A DNA stretch of 64,000 nt from Tritrichomonas musculus (taxonomy: Eukaryota; Parabasalia; Tritrichomonadida; Tritrichomonadidae): positions 496,001-560,000 of the forward strand of contig JAPFFF010000018.1 of NCBI GenBank assembly GCA_039105265.1, in the 5' to 3' direction. The translations under genes and the position numbers were made by a program. Each line of letters starts with the position of its first letter. The stretch's first letter is position 1. The notes under the pieces were generated by a model that worked only from the letters and a program-made list of their open reading frames with translations, was not told where the DNA came from and made no database searches. Positions 1 through 9,457 of the stretch are shown piece after piece.

Positions 1-1675
1 GGAGAACGGAGAACGTTTTTTTGTACGTTAATAGGAAAAAATAAAACTCGTTTAAAATGCTATTAAATAAATATTTTAGCAATAGAAGCTAGGAAAGTTG
101 CTTATTAATAAAGGATAAATATTTTTACAGGATTTAATATGATTTTTGACAACAAAAAAATAAAGATTTTAATAATGGATTTGATAATTTTGAATTTAGG
201 ATAAAATTCTAAGGTATCCACTTATATAGAAGATTTGAAATGCTCAATTAATATTAATGATCATACCAAAAAAGAAATCGGTCGTAGAAATCTTTCATTA
301 TTTTATAAGAAAGAATTTGGAAAAATTATTTATTACGAAACTTTTTGAATATGTTATTTTTCACTGCATACTCAATTACTTTCAAATTTAAAAAATAAAT
401 TGAGAGAGAATTTACACAATTTGAATCATAATATTATTGTTAGTTTTACATTATATTTTATTTAATATTATATTTAACTAAGATTAAATTGTTTTATGAA
501 TTATGAAATTAAAAATATTCATCTGAATTTTTGAATTAATTATAATCTTTAGTACTCAATATTTTAAAGTATTTGAAAAAAAGGTACAAAACCTATTCAA
601 TAACAATTTCTTTTATTCTTCATCATAGAATTAATATTATCTATATATTTCTATATTTATAGCTTTATATTTGTAGTTAAATGCTTGAAAAACTTTTGTT
701 TATATCCAAAAAAGAAAAATTGCTCTAAAATTATTTTAAAAAACACGGTTACTATATAGGTTTTATAATTTTAAATTACATTTTTAATGTAAAAAATAAA
801 TTTATGCATTTCCTAATTTTATTTTGGTTATTTGATTAATTTAAAAATTTACATAATAATTAAAAATATAGTTATGTTTATCCATCATAACATTAATATA
901 ATCAATTCCTACTATAAATTGTTTCCAACAAAGTTATTTTTATTTGGATCAAATGATAATTCATTTAAAAGTGATTTTTAATTAATTATTCATAGCATTA
1001 CATATAATATAATATAATAAAATTTAAAAATATATTAAAAAAATTGTTTTGCCAATATATTGCAAGGATAATATTAAATTTTCATCACTTTTATTTATAA
1101 GAAAAAAATTCTGAAAAGCTATAATCTCAGAAAATTGAATAACATAGCTCAGAAAACCAAAAAATAAAATTGAAAGAAAAAATAAAGAATATTCAATTTA
1201 TTTTTATATTACTCAGACAATATCTTATTATGAAACACCAATTACAACTATATTATATTTATAAAATATAGATACATACATATTATAAACAAATATAACA
1301 TTCAATATATTATTATTAAATAAGAATCCGTAAAAAAATTCAAGTTACATTTCTTCTATGATATGTGTAACTTGGAATTGAGAGCTATATGAAAATTTTT
1401 TTTTCAATTAACAAACTTTTTCTGAAAATTGATTTTTGTTTTGCAAATATCTTTTGTTTCTTACGATAAAAAGCCCTAATTGTCTATCATTAATTTCTTA
1501 ATATATAATATTATAATTAATTATAGAAGTAAAAAAACAAAATAATGTTTTGTCATAACCGACAACTCCGTCCTCCTTTTATTTTTTATTTAACACATCA
1601 ACTTTTTGAAAAAAATTTTAAATATTTTGTTTTTTTGGCGGGCAGATTTTTAAAATTAAACGAACTCATTCCATT
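1..1675. other. AT-rich intergenic spacer
   Basis: There is no open frame of useful length on either strand and no GC-rich island. The stretch is almost entirely A/T with short A and T runs. Its last 120 bases, from about 1555, are more mixed in composition and hold the promoter of the next gene. I see no RNA gene or mobile element in the rest. Confidence 0.6.
1632..1675 (+). promoter_or_regulatory. Proximal promoter with E2F-like box and Inr-like TCATTCC
   Basis: A GC island TTTTTTTGGCGGGCAG stands in A/T-only DNA at 1632-1647, about 30 bases before the ATG at 1676. TTTGGCGGG matches the consensus for E2F/DP factors. The sequence TCATTCC lies at about 1667-1673, directly before the ATG, and resembles the trichomonad initiator (TCA, then Y, then A/T). 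Trichomonad mRNAs are known to have very short leaders, so this spacing is plausible. The function of both sites is inferred from the match only. Confidence 0.35.
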
Positions 1676-2806
1676 ATGAATCAAAGTACAAATGCAACAT
1701 TTTCTCGATCAGGATTCAATTCAGCAACGAGGTCATTAAATTTATCAGCAGATCAGCCCGAAATTAAAAATAAAAATAAAGCGCATGATCTTCGGCAAGT
1801 TTTAAAAGATAAGATGGTTGAATATGGAACACTTCAATCGGAATGGACAACTGAAGAAACAAAACTTCGATCCCTTGTTGATGATTATATAAGCCAACTT
1901 CGTGATCTTCAAAGCGCGGAAATAGCCGAAATGCAAAAAGAACAACAAAGTCATATTGCCGAAGTTGACTCACTAAAGCAGCAGCACCAATTAAATATTC
2001 TTGATCTTCAATCCCAACTAAATGATGGATTATCAGAGTCTGAACTGACAGAGAATTTTGAAGAATTAGACCATGAGATTAATTCACTTAAAGACGCCAT
2101 CTCAGCACTCGAAAATGCTCCTCCGCCTTCAGGTGATGCTGAGGAAGTAGATGAAGAAGCAGAAGAAAGAATTCGTACACTTGAAGAAAGGCTAGATGAA
2201 ATCAAACAGATGCATGAAGAAGCTCTTCGCCAACGTGAAGAAGACTCGAAGGCCTCAACTCAAATGATTGAGCAGCTTATTCTTAAAAATCAAGATGATG
2301 AGCAAGATTATAAATCAGAAATTGAAAGGCTTGTTAATGAATTGACCAGAATTGACCAACAGCACGCCAATCAAGTTGAGGAAATTCAAAATGAATTAAT
2401 GGATATTCGAAAATCAAACGCAATTTCACTAAGAAACTCAACTGCAAGAATTTCTCAAATCCAAAATAATATTACAAAGAAGCAGCGTTTACATCAGAAG
2501 TCAGTTCAAGCCTTGCATGACGAAATTGATCTATTAAGATCGAATTTAGAATCGTTAACAACAAGGCAAAAGCAACAGATGAAAGAAGCAGCAAATGCCG
2601 CTCGTGGTTATGCTGATGAAAAAAGAAAATTTGTTTCATTTCACAGAGAGCTTGAAATGCTTAATTCTGAACTTGTCAGAGAATCTGTTGAACATGAAAC
2701 CCTGATGAAGGAATTAAATAAAATGGATAGTCTTATCCTTTCCCAAATGAGCGCTGTAGGATCACGTTCTTCTTCTGTCACTTATCTTAAAAATTCTCGC
2801 TTCTAG
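1676..2806 (+). CDS. Coiled-coil protein, 376 aa, unknown function
   Basis: The protein has a Ser/Asn-rich N-terminus of about 35 residues, then nearly continuous heptad-rich helix from about residue 45 to 345. An acidic stretch near residues 155-170 is followed by an E/R-rich helix with an LEERLDEIKQMHEEALRQRE-type pattern. The C-terminus (residues 355-376) is Ser-rich and basic. No enzyme domain, signal peptide or membrane segment is visible. The ATG at 1676 follows an initiator-like TCATTCC and is the only sensible start. Such proteins are common in cytoskeletal, axonemal and basal-body structures, and a CFAP58 homologue lies elsewhere in this window, but I cannot assign this one to a family. 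Its promoter has an unusual E2F-like GC box, so cell-cycle expression is possible but unproven. Confidence 0.8.
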   Translation: MNQSTNATFSRSGFNSATRSLNLSADQPEIKNKNKAHDLRQVLKDKMVEYGTLQSEWTTEETKLRSLVDDYISQLRDLQSAEIAEMQKEQQSHIAEVDSLKQQHQLNILDLQSQLNDGLSESELTENFEELDHEINSLKDAISALENAPPPSGDAEEVDEEAEERIRTLEERLDEIKQMHEEALRQREEDSKASTQMIEQLILKNQDDEQDYKSEIERLVNELTRIDQQHANQVEEIQNELMDIRKSNAISLRNSTARISQIQNNITKKQRLHQKSVQALHDEIDLLRSNLESLTTRQKQQMKEAANAARGYADEKRKFVSFHRELEMLNSELVRESVEHETLMKELNKMDSLILSQMSAVGSRSSSVTYLKNSRF

Positions 2807-3294
2807 ATGATGAAATAAATATTTTTTGTTTTGAAATATGAATATAAAAACAAGTATTGTATATTTTTTATTTCAATGAGGTTTATCAAAAAGTTTTCAA
2901 TAGAATGAGTTGAAACAATTCAAAAAGTGAAAAAAATGTTAGAGTAAAATGTTTTTCTTGAAATTTTAATATGGTATAAGTTCGAGGAAGACCGTTTAAT
3001 TATCCGAGTTTACCTAAGGCTCCCAAAAGGCATACCTGATAATATTATATCAATTTAAACAGTACTAGTTAGTATATCTAATTCTATTTCATTTCAAAAA
3101 GTCGAAAAGATTTGCGGAGGAGAAATCAAAAATAATATTTATTCATGAATAAAAAACTTCCACATTTAAAATAAGGAGTATATTCTATAATGCAAATTGC
3201 ATTTTTTTTTATGCTTGCTTTGCTTTCATTAAATCATAACAACTGGTATATTAGCTTTGTGATGTAGAAAATAAATAATAATATTGGGCTGAAT
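2807..3294. other. Spacer with a GC-rich, foldable island
   Basis: Most of this 3'-to-3' spacer is plain A/T. The exception is about 2970-3036, which has much higher GC. Its ends can pair, GGTAT at 2973-2977 with ATACC at 3032-3036. A second hairpin-capable piece, GATTT...AAATC, lies near 3110-3128. There is no open frame across it. It could be a small structured RNA gene, but I cannot match it to a known class. Confidence 0.3.
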
Positions 3295-3804
3295 TTAACA
3301 TGTATATTCATCATCATGAAACAATTCATCTATCTTAAAACCAGAGTCCAATAACTTTTTAACTTTTCTGGTATCAAGACCAAACTCTTGAGCAATTTCA
3401 AGAGTGTCGTCGGGATAACTTTTTTGGTTAATGTCTTCATCATATTTCAAAATTTGATTAGAAGTACAATTTGCTTTAATTGATATTTCTTTTTTGCATA
3501 CTGGACACTTCTCCAAAAAAATTAAACAATTCGAACAAACCACAAAGTTACAGCAGGTTATTTTGTTAATACGAGGAAAAAATTGATAACAAATACCACA
3601 GCAAATATCATTTAAAAGAGTTTTATTCGGAGAAGGTGGATAAAATGGAGTGATTTCTCCTTTTTGTACTGCTTGTACAAATTTATCTTTCGTCCATTTA
3701 CATTTTGGAAGTTGAAAAATTGATTCATCAGGATTAATAATAGAATTTTCCGAATCATCATCAGAATTATTTGAACTATCTGAATGTGTTGTTAAAGGGC
3801 GCAT
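3295..3804 (-). CDS. Sip5/DA2-like RING-type zinc finger protein
   Basis: A 169-residue protein. After an acidic Ser/Asn-rich N-terminus comes a block (about residues 35-57) ending in ITPFYP, and then a RING-like zinc finger: C69-x2-C72, CC84-85, C90-x2-C93, C100-x2-C103. The pattern CGICYQFFP...CCNFVVCSNC closely follows the CPICFLYYP...RCC...ICTEC signature of fungal Sip5 and plant DA2 proteins. The pre-RING block resembles the conserved segment before their finger. Residues 135-165 look like a small UBA-type helical bundle. DA2 is an E3 ubiquitin ligase and Sip5 interacts with Snf1, so a ubiquitin-related role is likely but inferred. It is divergent from the next gene with only 73 bp between the ATGs, suggesting a shared promoter. 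Confidence 0.75.
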   Translation of the reverse strand: MRPLTTHSDSSNNSDDDSENSIINPDESIFQLPKCKWTKDKFVQAVQKGEITPFYPPSPNKTLLNDICCGICYQFFPRINKITCCNFVVCSNCLIFLEKCPVCKKEISIKANCTSNQILKYDEDINQKSYPDDTLEIAQEFGLDTRKVKKLLDSGFKIDELFHDDEYTC

Positions 3805-3821
3805 TCAGATACTAAAAATAT

Positions 3822-3844
3822 ATATGAATCATTTCAATTCATAT
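3822..3844. promoter_or_regulatory. Dyad in a 73-bp divergent promoter
   Basis: ATATGAAT at 3822-3829 and ATTCATAT at 3837-3844 are perfect inverted arms around a 7-base spacer. They sit between two ATGs pointing away from each other. The position suggests an operator-like site shared by both genes, but the AT-rich background makes chance symmetry fairly likely. Confidence 0.3.
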
Positions 3845-3877
3845 GTCATATTATTCTTTTGACAAAGATTTATTATA

Positions 3878-4411
3878 ATGAGGAGCTTATTAGCTTATGC
3901 CGAAGAACAAATTAAAATCGCAAAGAGTGACATAAAAGTGGACAGGTATAATCCTAATGATCAAATACTCGAAGATTTGGTTCGATATGAACTAAATTTT
4001 AAAGATGAATGCCACGATTTCTGTGAATCAGTGAATTACCAGCTAGACAAAACTAAGGAAAATATAGAAGAAATGCTGAGATCATTAAAAGAACAGGAAA
4101 TAATCGAAATTGAAAACGAAAATTCTGATAATATCATTAATGAATCAGAAAATGATCCAGACATCATTGAAGAATTTAATACAGACATCAACGATATTGC
4201 AAATACCACATTATCTATATCTGAGCTTCAATTAATGATGAATTTACTAGCGAATTATCAAGAAAAGGTAAATTCTAACATAATTAAGCACGAAACAAAT
4301 AGAATTCAGCGCGAAAGGGAACTACTTAAAACACAAAAAAATCGCGCTTTAGATTATTTATATGAAATTCAAGATTATTGTGCCGATTTGCTACAACTTG
4401 ACAAACACTGA
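3878..4411 (+). CDS. Small helical/coiled-coil protein, unknown
   Basis: The protein has 177 residues in two helical parts split by an acidic Asn/Glu/Asp linker. Residues 1-75 form an amphipathic helix region with two internal Cys. Residues 80-120 are an acidic, probably disordered linker. Residues 125-175 form a second coiled coil rich in Arg, Gln and Leu, with C168 near the end. There is no recognised domain, signal peptide or membrane segment. The size and two-helix build recall small subunits of kinetochore or spindle complexes, but there is no diagnostic motif and I make no assignment. The start is the first ATG, 73 bp from the ATG of the divergent RING gene. Confidence 0.7.
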   Translation: MRSLLAYAEEQIKIAKSDIKVDRYNPNDQILEDLVRYELNFKDECHDFCESVNYQLDKTKENIEEMLRSLKEQEIIEIENENSDNIINESENDPDIIEEFNTDINDIANTTLSISELQLMMNLLANYQEKVNSNIIKHETNRIQRERELLKTQKNRALDYLYEIQDYCADLLQLDKH

Positions 4412-4544
4412 TTCTTTTGGGAAATGTTGTTATTAATTGTCATTTTAAGAATGATTCAGAATGACATTTTCGGATTTTTTTTTTGCATTCAAGTTAATAT
4501 TATTAGATTTATATTGTTTATTTATAAATTAAATTAAGCATTAA

Positions 4545-4581
<37 letters not shown>

Positions 4582-4707
4582 ATTTGCATTTGCATTTGCT
4601 TTATTGATTCAGGCCATTTTCAAATTGCATTTCATTTCACATTTCAATAAATCAAAATATTTTGATGTGGAGAAAAATTTTAGATATTGGCAAACTGATT
4701 AACAGTC
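4412..4707. repeat. Spacer with 32-bp poly-T tract and (GCATTT)3
   Basis: An uninterrupted run of 32 T lies at 4548-4579. It is followed at once by three copies of the hexamer GCATTT (4580-4597) and a partial fourth. It ends 128 bp before the SPO11 ATG. It is probably a slippage-prone tract in the 5' flank, where poly-T/poly-A can keep nucleosomes off. No gene is visible in the spacer. Confidence 0.75.
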
Positions 4708-5862
4708 ATGATCAACGAAGATACCTTTTCTCAATGGCTAATTAGTGGAGATGATACAGTAAGTTATGCCAAAAGCAATATAATTTCACCAGATTCCGTT
4801 ATTGAAAAAATAAAAAATATAACAGAATACGTATTATCACAGCTACAGGATGATACTCCACCAGATGATATTGAGATTCAGCTAAATGAGAGAAATTCGG
4901 AATTAAATTCACAAGTAGATCCTATTCTTGGTGTATTTGTTCAGTACGACACACCATTGAAAAAAACTTATTCATTAGTTAAGAATCCACATCGGTTTGC
5001 TGTATTTTTCAGAGTACTGTCAATTGCTTATCGAAATTTGATTCATAAAGAAATATTAACAAAAAGATCAATATTTTATCATGATTGTGACCTCTTTGAT
5101 AGTCAAAATGTTGTTGATGATGTTATTGAAGATATTTCTTGCTGTCTTGAAATTCCACGAGCATCGCTTAACATCATTGCATGCCAGAAAGGACTTGTTG
5201 CTGGCCCTTTGCAGTGGATAATAACGTCAAATGATAATAATAACCAGAAAGGATCAAACAACATATTAATCGATTGCTCAAATAAAGTTGAACAAATACC
5301 ATCAATGATCGATACAATTTGTGCTCAAAAAACCAAGGCAATAGCTATTTTAGTTGTTGAGAAAGAAGCAGTATTTCAAAGGCTTGTTCAATCCTCGATA
5401 GTTCATGAAATCATTATTGTTACAGCAAGAGGAATGCCAGATTATTCAACCCGTTTATTTTTAAAGCTCTTAGAAGATTCATTTGATATTCCTATTGTTG
5501 GATTGTTTGATGCTGACCCATATGGTATATTTATTTTTTTTGTGTATAGGTTTGGCTCTCGAAGTTCAGCATATGATGGGATGAATATGTCAATTCCATC
5601 AATGCTATGGTTAGGAATTAGGCCAAGCGAATTGAACGAGTTATCATTACCAAAAAAAGCTTTCAAAGAACAAGATGAAAACGACCATAAACTTCTTGAT
5701 AAACTTCTCAAAGAAAAGAATATTCCTGAATGTTATAAGGCTGAAATAAATATTTTGAAAGATTTGAATGTAAAATGCGAAATTGAAGCATTAACAAATG
5801 ATTTAAACAGGCTCGTTGACATTTATCTTCCTTTGAAATTCAGAAAACATGATTGGATTTAA
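4708..5862 (+). CDS. SPO11: SPO11 meiotic DNA double-strand-break protein
   Basis: A 384-residue homologue of SPO11 and topoisomerase VI subunit A, which cuts DNA in meiosis through a tyrosine-DNA covalent link. The winged-helix part (about residues 95-170) carries the signature TKRSIFYHD with the expected catalytic Tyr at 124, then the conserved IPRASLNIIACQKGLVAGP block. The Toprim part (about 210-330) has the metal-binding VVEKEAVF (E218) and DADPYG (D268, D270). It also has the RGMPDYSTRLFL segment typical of the family. Length matches the family and no active-site residue is missing, so the protein looks functional. SPO11 is known in trichomonads despite a lack of observed sex. It ends 18 bp before the convergent discoidin-domain gene. 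The start is the first ATG, giving a normal N-terminus. Confidence 0.95.
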   Translation: MINEDTFSQWLISGDDTVSYAKSNIISPDSVIEKIKNITEYVLSQLQDDTPPDDIEIQLNERNSELNSQVDPILGVFVQYDTPLKKTYSLVKNPHRFAVFFRVLSIAYRNLIHKEILTKRSIFYHDCDLFDSQNVVDDVIEDISCCLEIPRASLNIIACQKGLVAGPLQWIITSNDNNNQKGSNNILIDCSNKVEQIPSMIDTICAQKTKAIAILVVEKEAVFQRLVQSSIVHEIIIVTARGMPDYSTRLFLKLLEDSFDIPIVGLFDADPYGIFIFFVYRFGSRSSAYDGMNMSIPSMLWLGIRPSELNELSLPKKAFKEQDENDHKLLDKLLKEKNIPECYKAEINILKDLNVKCEIEALTNDLNRLVDIYLPLKFRKHDWI

Positions 5863-5880
5863 ATAATAATTATAAAAAAG

Positions 5881-6378
5881 TCAATCATAAATCTTTCCTA
5901 GTAAATCAAAATACCTAATTACAAGTATATGATCTAATTTGTTATTTTTACCTGTTTGTATGAGCTTTATTGATTTAAATCTAATTCCCTCTGAATTAAC
6001 GTTAAAATTGATAATATCGCGATCATTTGATTGAAGGGAGTCATCATTAGAATGTTCATCTAGTATAACCCAATTATATAAATCTGTAGATCCGAGGAGA
6101 ACCCAATTTTTCATGTATCTATAGCTATTTAACGAGCTGTTAATTTTATAACCTTGTATATCGATTAATTTATTTTTGAAATTGATTTGCAAATATCTGT
6201 TTTTATGGTCAAAGGTAACAAACTGCGACTCGTCATTGTTGAGAACAAAACTCTGATGAGTATTCCAAAAAGTACATTTTGAAGAAACAATTTCAAATTC
6301 TTTATTGTTTTCATTATTATTTTTTAAAGATTGTAAAACTTCACAAACACCTTTTACATCTACAGGATGATTGGACAT
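5881..6378 (-). CDS. F5/8 type C (discoidin-like) domain protein, short form
   Basis: A 165-residue protein made almost wholly of one galactose-binding-like beta sandwich of the F5/8 type C type. The hallmarks are the HPVD...GVCEVL opening, FVTFDHKNRYLQINFKN, the IQGYKINSS strand, NWVLLGSTDLYNWVILDE, and the closing SIKLIQTGKNN...RYFDLLG. In trichomonads this domain usually follows an N-terminal BTB or coiled-coil region in large lineage-expanded families. Here that N-terminus is absent, so this is either a stand-alone domain or a truncated family copy. It abuts the degraded transposase island, which favours truncation. The ATG at 6378 is preferred over an upstream in-frame TTG. The ligand is unknown. 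Confidence 0.7.
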   Translation of the reverse strand: MSNHPVDVKGVCEVLQSLKNNNENNKEFEIVSSKCTFWNTHQSFVLNNDESQFVTFDHKNRYLQINFKNKLIDIQGYKINSSLNSYRYMKNWVLLGSTDLYNWVILDEHSNDDSLQSNDRDIINFNVNSEGIRFKSIKLIQTGKNNKLDHILVIRYFDLLGKIYD

Positions 6379-6461
6379 CAATCAAATTTCATTTATTTAT
6401 ACCTATTCAATCTTTTTGAATGAATTTATAAAAAAAATTTGAATGCTTTTACTCAATTTTT

Positions 6462-7790
6462 TTGAATGTAGTGCAAAAAATACCAAAGATGAAACTAAAG
6501 ATGAAAAACCCTGGAGATGTCGTTATAATCTGCCAAAAAACTGGCTTTAAAGAGAGAACTGTATACAACTGGCTCGCCAAATTAAACCAAGACCCTAATT
6601 TTAATCTAATTGCTAAGCAAAAAAAAAAAATTCAGATATTCACCGAAGAACAAGAAGACGAAATTGCCTTATATATTTTGGAAAGCAAAGTGTCCAAAGG
6701 AAAATGCTTCACTGATGCAGATTGTCTGGAGGTTTTGGTTGAGTTCTATATAAATTATCATTGGAATGATAACATTGACTATGAGTTCACTGTATCAAAT
6801 GGACATCTATTACTCCAAAAAAATACATGCCTTTGTTTCTAAACTTTGCCATTAAAAGCGCCGTCCATCAATGAACATGATAGTTTTAAACCAATTTGTA
6901 GAAGACATGAAGCTTCTTTTTGCTGGAGTTCCTTTGGATAGGATTATTAATATAGACGAGACTGTGATTTTTCTTGTCCCGAAGAATTTAAAGATATGGC
7001 AGTCGAGGTATGGACTATGTTTCAATTCCTGTTAAGTTCCAGGAAAAGCAGAGGATCACAGCTTTATGTGCAATTAGTGCTGAAGGAATATCGCACAAGA
7101 TACAGTTCATTGCTAAAGGACAAACTAGCATAATTCTTGATGTACAATTGGGAGATTGTTTTCCTCACATAAGAGCGTTTTCAGAGAAAGGATGGACTGA
7201 CAATTCTACTTTTTATGAATATCTCAACCATTTAAGGTCTCGATTTAACGATGGAGAAATTCATATAGTTCTGGATGTTTTTTCAGCACATAGGAGCATT
7301 GAGACAAAAAAAGTAGCTCAAGAACTTGACATATCATTACATTTTATCCCTACTGGTTTCACGGACCTGTTTCAGCCTTTAGATGAAAAATTTTGGCAAT
7401 CCTTAAAGAAAATCTGAGACACATGATCCGAAATTTCTTATGAGATGATCGATCCATGACAAAACAAGATGCTTGCAGGTTTTTCATTCGTGCCTGGGAA
7501 AAACTGAAGCCGGAAGAGATAAGAGAATCTTTTAATTACTTTACAATCGAAGAAAGAAGGGAAACTGTCAATTGTTATAACTTAAAATGTATCCATACTA
7601 TTAAATACAATAATGCAACAAGAGCTGAAAAGAAAAAATGATATAAAATGAATTATTATTACAATCACCAAAAAATGATAATGGAAACACATTATTAGAC
7701 AAAGTAATTGAATCTTTTGGCAAAAACGATGTGGCATCAATTGATCAAATAACAAATTATTTTAAAAATTGCATTTTTTTTGGAAAATGA
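6462..7790 (+). mobile_element. Degraded pogo/Tc1-mariner-type transposase
   Basis: This is a broken DDE transposase spread over several frames. Part 1 (6462-6842; first ATG 6489) is an N-terminal helix-turn-helix block with GFKERTVYNWLAKL, like CENP-B/Psq DNA-binding domains. Part 2 (6871-7026) has INIDET, the first catalytic Asp. Part 3 (7010-7417) has HIVLDVFSAHRS, the second Asp, and TDLFQPLDEKFW, the third acidic position about 35 residues on. Part 4 (7456-7641) and a tail (about 7648-7790) finish the C-terminus. Moving between parts needs at least four frame changes or stops, so it is inactive. The DD-about-35-D spacing and QPLD motif point to the pogo/Tigger/jerky branch. I could not identify terminal inverted repeats. 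Confidence 0.85.
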
Positions 7791-8436
7791 AGAAAACTGT
7801 ACTTCGTTAATAACTAAGGCAATAAGTACTTTATCGAGTTATAAAGTCATAACAAAGGTTGATTATAGGTTAATTCCATCATTTAAAAAGTTGTTTTGAA
7901 GATTCTTATCTGATGATTAAGAACCAACATTCTGATCATGCTCCAATGCTTCATTTTCTCATGTATGAACTCCATTTAATTACTTTCCATCATTCGCGCT
8001 CACTGTTGGAAGTTCATTTAACGATATAATTGGCTTACCTTTTGATCATGCTCTAATGTTCTGCTTGCTCATGTTTGAACTCCAATTAGTTTCATTGAAA
8101 AATTTGAATATTTGGATCATAATGTATATACATTTATTTAATTAATTTACAATCCATATCATGTAAACAACTAATAGGACATTTTTTGTGGCTGCTCGAA
8201 ACTGTAGCATAAATACATTTGTTTATACGTTTAAAAATATTACTGAAACAGAAAAACGTTGATTTTGAATGTATATTGTAAATATCAGAATTGAGTATAT
8301 ACTTCCATCTGAAAACTTGCCCTTTCTTGGTTGCTTAAATAGCTAAGCAAAGACAAAGTCGTATAATATTGAAAATTTCGTACAATACATATTTTAAGTC
8401 GAGTTGGACTATTAATAACCAATAAATGAAAAATTA
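7791..8436. other. Spacer with duplicated 45-bp segment
   Basis: There is no gene. A segment of about 45 bp beginning TGATCATGCT occurs twice in direct orientation, at 7933-7977 and 8043-8087. The copies differ at only a few positions and lie 110 bp apart. This looks like a tandem duplication in the debris after the transposase. The remainder is A/T-rich without readable frames. Confidence 0.6.
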
Positions 8437-9457
8437 TCATAAACGTTCTCCATTTATGACAATTCCTAATATTGATTGTAAATTAATTTGTGCTGGGTTA
8501 TTTTTCATATAATTCATAACACTTAGTATTTCTGGGGAATATTTAACAAGATCAGAACACCTCGTAAGATAATTTGCTTCTACATTAGTGAACTTGGATC
8601 TTTAAAAATCTATTTTAAAATCAGATTGGAAGCAATTCTAAATAATTGTTGATTGTAATTGGTGGCATTTTAAAGGCTGCTGCTATTGATTCATTTTATA
8701 ATTCTGGTAGCAATTTGTCTGGAACTGTGCTATATTCTGGTAAGTTTGCTTTTGAAGAAGTGTTTCTTGTTGTGATTTTTCTTGATAAATTTGTGCAAAT
8801 TGTGAAAGTTGCTGCAATTGATTCATCTGATAATTCTAGTCATAATTAATCTGGAACTTTGTTGTACAACACAATCAGAATTATTATCTTGCGTAGGAAC
8901 ATGATTATATCTCTCTGGATTCTTTTGATTTATGCCTTGTTATTTCAGAATTTATTGATTATTTTACTTATATATATATATATATATATCTGGGTAATGT
9001 TTTCATATGGAAATCAAATTCACCGATATCTTTATTGCCATTATCAACTACTATTTAATATTATTCTTGACTCTGGTGGTATTCCTTCACGTTGTAATTT
9101 GATTCGATAGAAAATATCTGGGGAATCTTGTCCAGGATTTTTGGAATTTAACATAACAAAAAAATTGCCGTAAATACACAAATATATATATATTTTGTTG
9201 AAAGTGTTGAAAATTAAAAGGAGACCATCTTTCAAATCTGGTTTATATTGATATTTATTGTTGTTGAACCATTTTCGAACTGAATTATTGTTCCAGTGTT
9301 GATTGAAAGTTTTCAAAGTATTGGCTGCTTTTTGGACAACTGCATTTCTCTTCTGGGACCTTTCATGAATATTAAAATGGTTCTTTAGATAAGAGATCAA
9401 AAGTTCATATTCTGTTGGTGTTGGATAGCATCTACTATTTGAATCTAATTTCTGCAT
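8437..9457 (-). pseudogene. Decaying HTH (homeodomain-like) Gln-rich protein gene
   Basis: On the minus strand a readable 137-residue frame starts at 9457. It opens with a helical domain (YPTPTEYELLISYLKNHFNI...) ending in HWNNNSVRKWFNNNKYQY, whose WFNNNK recalls the WFxNxR recognition helix of homeodomains. After it the coding sense continues in changing frames. NQKNPERYNHVPTQDNNSDC lies near 8860-8960. A Gln-rich stretch (QLQQLSQFAQIYQEKSQQET) lies near 8720-8840. A conserved-looking end (PEILSVMNYMKNNPAQINLQ...) lies near 8437-8600 and closes with a stop at 8437-8439. At least three or four frame breaks and an (AT)n expansion near 8970-8989 mark it as a pseudogene. It probably belonged to a lineage-specific family of DNA-binding proteins. 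The family call rests on the motif only. Confidence 0.6.

Noticed and set aside
2973-3036. U4 snRNA
   Set aside because: Only a short TTATCCGAG resemblance; the U6-pairing part and Sm site are not seen.
8859-9110. 83-codon plus-strand hydrophobic frame
   Set aside because: It lies across the (AT)n microsatellite and is antisense to the decaying HTH gene.
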